Below, one piece after another: positions 16,456 through 22,403 of a stretch of 23,497 nucleotides of DNA (positions are counted from its first letter, which is position 1; every line of letters starts with the position of its first letter). Both the position numbers and the translations under genes were made by a program. The notes under the pieces are model-generated. The model searched no databases. It worked only from the letters and a program-made list of their open reading frames with translations, and was not told the DNA's origin. Source of the DNA: CBDUXP01 sp965371225 [NCBI: uncultured bacterium] (GTDB lineage: Bacteria > Abyssobacteria > SURF-5 > CBDUXP01); contig CBDUXP010000059.1 of NCBI GenBank assembly GCA_965371225.1, positions 1-23,497 of the forward strand. Direction: 5' to 3'.

Positions 16456-18957
16456 TTATCCCGTTCGGGATGCCGGTTCCGCCCCCGCGGGCCGGCGGCG
16501 GAGCCAGGCCCCGACCCCAAGCGCCAGGACGGCCACCCAGGCGAGCCCGCTGATGCGCGCGCCGAGGGCGAACGGCCGCGGGCGATAGACGAAGCGCACC
16601 GCGTGCGCGCCCGCCGCCACGGGCACCGCCCGGAACGTGTGGTACGCGGTGAGAATCCCCACGGGGTTCCCATCGACGGTGGCCTCCCAGCCGGGAAACA
16701 CCACGTCGGTCAGCACGACGAAGCCGGCCGCCGGGGCGTCCACCTGCAGCGTGACGGCGTTCGTCCCGTACGCGGTCACCGCGGCCGGCGTGAGCAGTGG
16801 ATCCGGCTCCGGGCCCGGCGGGGCGACGGCTGCCACCGGCGCGGACGGCGGCGCGTTCAAGATCACCCCGCGGCGCGCGTCGAAGTCCGGCGCCGCCAGC
16901 GCCTGCAGGCGGGCGTCCGGATCGGGGAGGACCGCCGCGCGACTCACGAAGAACGCGCGCGGCAACCGGTGCAGATTCTCCACCACGTATAAAGGTAAGG
17001 GCAGCTCCACGTCCTCGTTATGCCGGTACGGAAACGTGGGCTCCTCCCGCACGAGCCGATAGCGGCCGCCGCCGGGTGCGCGGCGCGCGTCGTCGCGTCC
17101 CGCCACGTAGCGCACCCCCAGCAGGTCCACCAGCGGGCTGCCGGGATTCGCCACCCCCACCATGTTCAGCCATCCCCGCGACCGCTCCCCCAGGTTCAGC
17201 ATGTCGATGTATTCGAGGTACGTTTCCACCAGGAGGTTGTTGTAATCCCCCACCACCGGGAAGGGTGCGTCGTACAGCACCGCGTGGTTGGGGTGCATGG
17301 GCATCTGGTAGAGATTCTCTTCGATGTCCGTCCCGTAGTATCGCGGATCCCGTTGCACCACCAAGACCGCCAACCGTTCGGGCCGCACCGGGTCCATCAG
17401 GTTCGGCCACACCGCGGCGCGCGCCGCCAGCGGCCCCGTGCGCACGGGCGGCGGACCGCTGAAATACGCGTGCGTCACGCCGAGCAGCAGCGCGCAGCTC
17501 AGCGCAATCCGGCCGAACCGGCGCGGGGTCAGCGCACGCCACCCGGCCAGGCGCGCCACCACCACCCCGAACAGCACGAGTTCCACCGCCACCCGGCCGA
17601 AGTACGCCGGGGCCAGGTTGCCCGCGATGCCGAGGCGCGCCAGGCGCGGCATCGTCTCGCGAAGCGGCATGATCCACGTGAGCGCGATGCCGGCCGCGAC
17701 CACCAGCGGAAACCGCGCACGGCGCCACCCCCAGCGCGGCACGCGGGCGGACTGCAACGCATCGAGCCCGCCCATGGCGAGTAACCCGAAGACCCACGGC
17801 AGGAACAGCTCCAAGCGCTGCAGTTGCAGGCTGCCAATGACGCGCGTCAACAGTGCGCCCAGCGTCGTGCTGAATCCCACGGCCGACAGCGCCACCACCA
17901 CCGCCGCAAACCGCACCGGGGCGCGGCGCCACCCCCACGGCACGCCCAGCACCGCCAGCACGGTCAGAGCCGGCGCCACCCCGGGATACGCGCGGAGCGC
18001 CCGATACCCGCGCATGAGCCAGAAGCGGCCATCCCAGGCCCACGCCCGCCGCGTGGTATCCAGATCCGCCCACAGGGTCCGGGCGCGCTCCCCCGCGGTG
18101 GGCGTCAGGTCCTGCGTCGCGAGGTCGGCCTGCTGCGCGCGTTGCGCGCCGGCCACCGGAGCGATGCGATTGCTGTGGCGGAAGAACTCGACGAACGGCA
18201 GCACCTGGACCGCCGCGAGCGCGAACCACAGCACCGCCACCGCGGCGCCAAGCCCCACCACCCGGCCCGCCGCGCGCGGCGTGCGGTGCAGGGTCCACCA
18301 CATGACGCCGTAGACGGCGATGAACAGCACCGCGTACATCCAGATCTGCGGCTGCGTGGCGAACAGCGCAAGGGCGAGAGCCACCGCCGCACCCACCACG
18401 CCGACCCAGGGCCGCGCCGCCCGGAGCGCGGCGTCGAATGCCATCACGGCCAGCGGCAGCGCCCAGTGCCCCGCGCTGAGCACACGCCACGGCATCTCGC
18501 CGAGGAAGTTGGGCGTCCACACGCCCAGGATCATGAGCATGAGCGCGGTCCGGTGACTCGCGCGCCAGTAGCGGAAGCACGCGTAGTACGCCAGCGACGT
18601 GGCGACCGTGTGCGACGCGAGCTGCAGCGTATTCCCGACGTCGTTGGGAAACAGGTACAGCCAGAGGGCGAACGGGTCGAACAGATTCGCCGAGGTCGCC
18701 GCGAACCAGGGCGTGCCCCCCCCGCGCCACGGACACCAGAGGGGAAACTCGCCCGCCAGCCACGTGCGCACCGCCCCGATGGTCAACGGGAAGTGCTGGT
18801 TGAACATGTCGATGGTGGAGACGAAGCTCTCGCCGAACAGCCAGCAGCGGTGGAAGTGCAGGGCGGTGAACGCCAGCACCACCACCCACACTTGCGCCCA
18901 CTCGCGCGGCCGCACGTGCCAGCGTGGTGGAGCGAAGCGGCGGGGCGGAGCGGCCAT
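16456..18957 (-). CDS. YfhO-family GT-C membrane glycosyltransferase
   Basis: This protein of about 833 residues has a short basic N-terminus, a first helix at about 20-40 and the outer-loop motif STIDMFNQHFP with Asp50, which matches the catalytic loop of YfhO and other GT-C enzymes. Many membrane helices follow. The C-terminal soluble domain carries VFPGWEATVDGNPVG, FRAVPVAAGAHAVRFVY and a final helix, the characteristic YfhO ending. Known YfhO proteins in Bacillus and Listeria transfer a sugar from undecaprenyl phosphate, made by a CsbB/GtrB-like enzyme, onto a cell-surface polymer. A GtrB-like gene is present downstream in this operon. ATG 19014 would add 19 residues, but it overlaps a TATGCT box that could be the promoter, so 18957 is preferred. 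Confidence 0.83.
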   Translation of the reverse strand: MAAPPRRFAPPRWHVRPREWAQVWVVVLAFTALHFHRCWLFGESFVSTIDMFNQHFPLTIGAVRTWLAGEFPLWCPWRGGGTPWFAATSANLFDPFALWLYLFPNDVGNTLQLASHTVATSLAYYACFRYWRASHRTALMLMILGVWTPNFLGEMPWRVLSAGHWALPLAVMAFDAALRAARPWVGVVGAAVALALALFATQPQIWMYAVLFIAVYGVMWWTLHRTPRAAGRVVGLGAAVAVLWFALAAVQVLPFVEFFRHSNRIAPVAGAQRAQQADLATQDLTPTAGERARTLWADLDTTRRAWAWDGRFWLMRGYRALRAYPGVAPALTVLAVLGVPWGWRRAPVRFAAVVVALSAVGFSTTLGALLTRVIGSLQLQRLELFLPWVFGLLAMGGLDALQSARVPRWGWRRARFPLVVAAGIALTWIMPLRETMPRLARLGIAGNLAPAYFGRVAVELVLFGVVVARLAGWRALTPRRFGRIALSCALLLGVTHAYFSGPPPVRTGPLAARAAVWPNLMDPVRPERLAVLVVQRDPRYYGTDIEENLYQMPMHPNHAVLYDAPFPVVGDYNNLLVETYLEYIDMLNLGERSRGWLNMVGVANPGSPLVDLLGVRYVAGRDDARRAPGGGRYRLVREEPTFPYRHNEDVELPLPLYVVENLHRLPRAFFVSRAAVLPDPDARLQALAAPDFDARRGVILNAPPSAPVAAVAPPGPEPDPLLTPAAVTAYGTNAVTLQVDAPAAGFVVLTDVVFPGWEATVDGNPVGILTAYHTFRAVPVAAGAHAVRFVYRPRPFALGARISGLAWVAVLALGVGAWLRRRPAGAEPASRTG

Positions 18958-19050
18958 AATCGGGAACGGCGGCCGGCGAGGCAGAGCCGCCGGCCGCGGA
19001 ATGGGGGCTAGCATAGTGGAGGATCGCCACGCCCCACCACCGGCACGCGG

Positions 19051-19056
19051 TATACT
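19051..19056 (+). promoter_or_regulatory. TATACT -10 box upstream of the toroid gene
   Basis: CGGTATACT here is the same nine-base word as at 160-168. The predicted start is near 19063, giving a leader of about 37 nt before GTG 19100. No good -35 box is seen. A TATGCT on the minus strand (plus 19011-19016) may serve the divergent YfhO operon. Confidence 0.4.
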
Positions 19057-19099
19057 TGGCGCCGCACGCGGCCGCGCACGCCGCCCGCGCCCCCGTTCG

Positions 19100-20071
19100 G
19101 TGACCACGCTGACCCCCTACCTCCGCCTCGGCCTCCACACGCTGCCCCGGTGCCTGGGCCAGGTGGATCGGCGCCCGAAATCGAAGACCTTCGGCTGCTG
19201 CGACGTGGGCCACTGGCGGTACGCCACACACGATCTGAGCAACGCGCGCCTGCAAGAGATGGCGTGGCTCTTCGCCCTCGTGTACGCCCGCGCCCTTCCC
19301 GGCGGCGAACGGTATTACCGCAACCCGAACCTGCGGGCCTGGATCTTGGGCACCGGATTCTTCTGGGCGGAACTGCAGGCGGGCGATGGCAGCGTGCCGG
19401 AGGTGTACCCGCACGAGCGCTCCTTCTGCGCCACCGCCTTCAGCACGTGGGCCATGAGCGAAGTCTGGATGCTGCTGGACCTGGACGCGCACGTGGACGC
19501 GGTCACCCGCCCGTTCCGGTCCGCCCTCGTGCAGAGCGCCCGCTGGCTCGCCGCCAACACCAAACCCGCCATCGCCAACCAGACGGCGGCCGCCGCCGCC
19601 GCGCTCCGGAACGTGCATGGCCTGGAGCCGGAACTGGGCTTCGACGGCGCGGCCGAAACCAAACTGCAACACTTGCTCACCACCCAGGCGCCGGACGGCG
19701 GCTTTCCCGAATACGGCGGGACCGATTACGGCTACCAGAGCATTACGCTCAGCACGCTGACCCATCTGCTGGCCCGCTGGGACGCGCCCGGCCTGCGCGA
19801 GGCGGTGGCGCGCGGCGGCGCCCTGCTCGAACAGGTGGTGGACGAGCGCGGCCTGTACGACTACAGCCGCACCTCGCGCCAGACCCAATTTCTGTATCCC
19901 GCCGGGCTCGTGCGCCTCGGGCTGTCCTGCGTGGAGCGGCACCAGTGCGGCGTGGAGCGCGACGAGGTCATCACCCCCCTGTGGATGGACGACCGCTACT
20001 GCATCCCGCTGGCCACGGACTACGTGCTCGCGTACCTGGCGGGGCAGAAGGACGACGCGGCATGCGGATGA
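19100..20071 (+). CDS. Alpha/alpha-toroid (terpene cyclase/prenyltransferase-repeat-like) protein
   Basis: From GTG 19100 the protein has 323 residues. It is rich in paired helices and carries two segments resembling the QW-type repeats of squalene/hopene cyclases: QAGDGSVPEVYPHE (93-106) and QAPDGGFPEYGGTDYGYQS (196-214). There is no DXDD cyclase motif, so it is probably not a terpene cyclase; other toroid proteins bind or cleave polysaccharides. There is no signal peptide. ATG 19001 or GTG 19016 would extend the frame, but their sequence is Arg/Pro-rich and they precede the TATACT box, so GTG 19100 is chosen without a strong ribosome site. The last codons overlap a small downstream ORF. Its 3' end (19951-19998) is duplicated at 22206. 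Confidence 0.68.
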   Translation: MTTLTPYLRLGLHTLPRCLGQVDRRPKSKTFGCCDVGHWRYATHDLSNARLQEMAWLFALVYARALPGGERYYRNPNLRAWILGTGFFWAELQAGDGSVPEVYPHERSFCATAFSTWAMSEVWMLLDLDAHVDAVTRPFRSALVQSARWLAANTKPAIANQTAAAAAALRNVHGLEPELGFDGAAETKLQHLLTTQAPDGGFPEYGGTDYGYQSITLSTLTHLLARWDAPGLREAVARGGALLEQVVDERGLYDYSRTSRQTQFLYPAGLVRLGLSCVERHQCGVERDEVITPLWMDDRYCIPLATDYVLAYLAGQKDDAACG

Positions 20072-20244
20072 CACCGGTGCGGCTGGTGCTGTTCCGCCTG
20101 TTCAGCCTCACGGTGGGGCGCATCGGGGCGGTCGACCGCCTGCTGCGGCGCACCCTGGAATACCTCGTTGTCTGGCGCAAACCCCCCGCCGACCGCTACA
20201 CCGCCTCCGCCGGTTTCTTCGACGTTCGCGACCTGGACGAGTAG
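20068..20244 (+). CDS. Small basic protein of unknown function, coupled to the toroid gene
   Basis: This 58-residue ORF starts at an ATG that overlaps the toroid stop (ATGA at 20068-20071); an in-frame ATG at 20062 would add two residues. The sequence has a hydrophobic/basic amphipathic first half (LVLFRLFSLTVGRIG) and ends FFDVRDLDE. No family is recognised. The ATGA overlap and the duplication of its 3' end together with that of the toroid gene at 22206-22302 suggest the two travel as a pair. It may be a partner of the toroid protein. Confidence 0.55.
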   Translation: MTPVRLVLFRLFSLTVGRIGAVDRLLRRTLEYLVVWRKPPADRYTASAGFFDVRDLDE

Positions 20245-20352
20245 CGGACGCACTCCAACACCCCGGAGCGCAGCTAGAGGATCAGAAGCAGGCCGAAGTT
20301 ACCAGCGAAACCTGAATCAGCGACGGGTTGGGTGCGGATACCCAGCCGTGGG

Positions 20353-20910
20353 TCAAACCTGGTGTGCTTCCAGAAAGACCGCTTGATCCAGTTTGGCGAA
20401 GAATTCCTTGTACACGTCCGCACTCACCAACGACTCGAACCAGCTTTCCTCGCCCAGGTTGTTCCAGACGATGCGCTGAAACGTGAGGCGCACGGTCATA
20501 CGACCGTTCGCCGTGTCGCCGTGGGGCCGGGTGACGAGGGAGACCCGAATCTGTTCCTTCACAGGGTACCTCTCGACCTCCTCCACCTCCTCCTCCTCCT
20601 GCCGCTCGTGCCATTCCTCGTGCGCTTCTTCGGGGTCGGAATCACTGCCCACGGCCTGGTCAACAGCCCCGTTAATAATTGAACCCAACAGTGCGCCGAA
20701 GAGTTGGAGCCCGGCCCCGGCGGCTTTGCCACCCAAACCGGCGATCTTGCTACGCATCGATGGGGGCGGAATGCCGCGTTCCTGGGACGCCACAATGATT
20801 CCCAACGCGGGGACACTTTCGTCCAAGTTGTAGCCGAGGTCCTGCAACACGCCGACCGCGGCAGCGAGGACGAAGGCCTCATCACCCGTCTCATACACGC
20901 GCGTCTGCAT
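20353..20910 (-). CDS. Lipoprotein-like protein with glycine-rich and acidic inserts; start unclear
   Basis: From ATG 20910 there are 185 residues. The frame stays open upstream to about 21072 and there encodes a likely lipoprotein signal: a hydrophobic run ending GGFGC, then ARGSSRN (Cys codon near 20970). This matches the N-terminus of the paralogue at 21072-21557, which also starts its mature part CA..SS. Yet that stretch has no ATG, GTG or TTG in frame. Shared parts with the paralogue are TRVYETGD, LQDLGYNLDE, RPHG and YKEFFAKLDQAVFL. Unlike it, this protein has a glycine-rich hydrophobic insert (about 57-80) and a Glu-rich stretch (about 93-113). The function is unknown. It is the last gene of a three-lipoprotein operon. 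Confidence 0.65.
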   Translation of the reverse strand: MQTRVYETGDEAFVLAAAVGVLQDLGYNLDESVPALGIIVASQERGIPPPSMRSKIAGLGGKAAGAGLQLFGALLGSIINGAVDQAVGSDSDPEEAHEEWHERQEEEEVEEVERYPVKEQIRVSLVTRPHGDTANGRMTVRLTFQRIVWNNLGEESWFESLVSADVYKEFFAKLDQAVFLEAHQV

Positions 20911-21071
20911 TTCGCGGACGGCCGTTGGGCTGAGGGCCGCTGTGTTCCGTGAGGAGCCCCGCGCACAGCCGAAGCCCCCGAGGGCTACGGCGAGGGCGAG
21001 TCCGATGGCGTACCGCGTGGCGGAGGCCGCGCACCGGCCCGGGCGGGTGTGAGTCGTGCCGCCCCGCGTGA

Positions 21072-21557
21072 TCAGGTGCCGGACGCCGCCGCAGCGACCG
21101 CGGGGACCGGTTCGCCGGCGGGGGGCCCACCGTCGATTTCCAGCGCGGTCAGGAACATGGACTGGCCGAGCGCGTTAAAGAACTGCTGGTAGGTCACCGG
21201 ATCCTCGACCGCCGTCACATTGTGCTGCGCGTTCGCCCGCACCAACAATTGGGTCCGGCCATGCGGGCGGACGCTCACCGTCATACGTAGGCGATACCCG
21301 GCGAGCTTGGTGGCGCTCACTGTGCCCAGGACCGCGTCCGCCTTGTCAATGACGAACCCCAGGTCCTGCAGCGTGGCGACGACCGTGCGCAGGGTATTCT
21401 CGAGATCCGTCGTGTCGAATACGCGGGACTGGATGCTGCGGAGCTGCACCGGCGACTTTTTGGCCTCGGGCGCTTGCGTGCTCGAGGAGGTGGCGCATCC
21501 CACCATGACGAGCACCAGACCGAGGCCCAGGGCTGTGAGTTTCCTGCTGCGTAACAT
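21072..21557 (-). CDS. Conserved small lipoprotein of unknown function
   Basis: The 161-residue protein has a lipoprotein signal (basic start MLRSRK, hydrophobic core, lipobox MVGC with Cys21) and a mature Ser/Thr-rich linker. One domain follows: SRVFDTTD, VATLQDLGFVIDKAD, RMTVSVRPHG, then YQQFFNALGQSMFL. It is paralogous to the next gene downstream (20353-20910). The probable location is the outer membrane. An AGGAG that overlaps the upstream stop codon lies 6 nt before the ATG, so it is co-transcribed with the BamE-like gene 9 nt upstream. I do not recognise a named family. Confidence 0.78.
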   Translation of the reverse strand: MLRSRKLTALGLGLVLVMVGCATSSSTQAPEAKKSPVQLRSIQSRVFDTTDLENTLRTVVATLQDLGFVIDKADAVLGTVSATKLAGYRLRMTVSVRPHGRTQLLVRANAQHNVTAVEDPVTYQQFFNALGQSMFLTALEIDGGPPAGEPVPAVAAAASGT

Positions 21558-21566
21558 GGGGATCTC

Positions 21567-22016
21567 CTAGAAGCGGGAGGTGCGGTAGGCGAAGTCGCGA
21601 ACGAGCTTGTCGCGATCGAACTTGATCACCACCGTCAACGTCCGCTGGCGAGTGGAACTCGCGCCGGCGCGCCGCGAGGCATCGGCCATACCACCGCCGA
21701 ATACGCCGCCACCGCCGCCGAAGATCAGGGCGGCGACACCGCCGCGACTCGAGGAGTACACGACTTCCGTCGCGACCTTGTCGTAAACCCACACTTCGCG
21801 GCGCTGGTCGTCCGTGCTCACCACGTTCGGGGAACCCAGGACCTGAATCACCTCAGCACCGGACATGCCCACGTGCACTTCGCGCTGGACGGCGGCGACG
21901 GTGACGCGGTCAGCGGAGTCGTCACGCACATCGGCGCGGTGGTGGCTGGCACTCTGGCACCCCAAGGCACCGCTGAGCAGCCCAATGGCCAAGACGGACA
22001 GCAGAGACTGTTTCAT
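21567..22016 (-). CDS. SmpA/OmlA (BamE)-like lipoprotein
   Basis: This 149-residue protein has a lipoprotein signal with Cys20 in GALGC. The mature part has the SmpA/OmlA pattern: VGMSGAEVIQVLGSPNVV (49-66), REVWVYDK (73-80) and a final strand TLTVVIKFDRDKLVRDF. A glycine-rich loop (92-110, containing GGGGGVFGGG) is inserted between the last strands. BamE itself stabilises the BAM complex that inserts outer-membrane proteins, but many lipoproteins share this fold, so the exact role is open. A GAGGA lies 7 nt before the ATG. It is the first gene of the lipoprotein operon. Confidence 0.8.
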   Translation of the reverse strand: MKQSLLSVLAIGLLSGALGCQSASHHRADVRDDSADRVTVAAVQREVHVGMSGAEVIQVLGSPNVVSTDDQRREVWVYDKVATEVVYSSSRGGVAALIFGGGGGVFGGGMADASRRAGASSTRQRTLTVVIKFDRDKLVRDFAYRTSRF

Positions 22017-22106
22017 GAGGGCATCCTCGCTTCCCGCGGCTCACGCGGCGCATCCCGTCCAAATAGAGGCGCAGCTATGGTATCAGATGCCCATCAGAAT
22101 ATCCAT

Positions 22107-22138
22107 AAACAGTGTAATTAGCAGTTCATTGACTGTTT
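22107..22138. repeat. 7-bp inverted repeat in an AT-rich island
   Basis: AAACAGT (22107-22113) and ACTGTTT (22132-22138) are perfect inverted arms separated by 18 nt. They lie in a markedly AT-rich stretch (about 22080-22140) inside the 387-bp gene-free region between the lipoprotein operon and the kinase gene. A TTGACT at 22129-22134 could be a plus-strand -35 box. The position upstream of the lipoprotein operon fits an operator, but no regulator is known. Confidence 0.35.
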
Positions 22139-22205
22139 GGCACAGGTCCGGGCTACGACGCGCCATCCCCAGAGATTGGGATGCGCTGGGTGCGGGGCCG
22201 GGCGC

Positions 22206-22302
22206 CGTGGAGCGCGACGACGTGCTCACCCCCCTGGGGATGGACGACCGCTCCACCGCCTCCGCCGGTTTCTTCGACGTTCGCACCTGGACGAGTAGCG
22301 GA
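22206..22302 (+). pseudogene. Chimeric remnant of the toroid gene and its small partner
   Basis: Bases 22206-22252 match 19951-19997 (3' part of the toroid gene) with four mismatches. From the shared GACCGCT the match continues to 20191-20250, the 3' end of the small ORF, with one substitution and one missing base. Thus 200 bp between two copies of CGACCGCTAC (19990 and 20190) are absent from the remnant. In the toroid frame it reads VERDDVLTPLGMDDR, then jumps to TASAGFFDVR, then shifts frame. It has no start and is not a working gene. It is in direct orientation to the originals, with the lipoprotein genes between. Confidence 0.8.
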
Positions 22303-22364
22303 AGGCGCGGTCGGGGAGTGGGTGCGGCTAAGAGCCAATCCGCAGCCCCCTGCGCGCCATGGGG

Positions 22365-22370
22365 TATGAT
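22365..22370 (+). promoter_or_regulatory. TATGAT -10 box for the kinase gene
   Basis: TATGAT would start transcription near 22377, giving a leader of about 27 nt. GGGGGA at 22391-22396 lies 7 nt before the ATG at 22404 and can serve as ribosome binding site. No clear -35 box is seen. Confidence 0.42.
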
Positions 22371-22403
22371 CCCGCGTCAGAGACCCAAGCGGGGGAAATT
22401 GGT

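Noticed and set aside
17018-20074. 1018-codon minus-strand open frame
   Set aside because: It overlaps the YfhO-like gene in another frame and the toroid gene antisense; composition is Arg/Gly/Ala-rich without domains.
20340-20353. ACCCA-GCCG-TGGGT hairpin after the last lipoprotein gene as a terminator
   Set aside because: The stem is only 5 bp, there is no T-tract, and it overlaps the stop codon region; too weak to call.
22206-22302. Insertion-sequence or transposon explanation for the repeat
   Set aside because: No transposase, terminal inverted repeats or target duplication were found; the repeat is derived from coding sequence and fits duplication plus deletion better.
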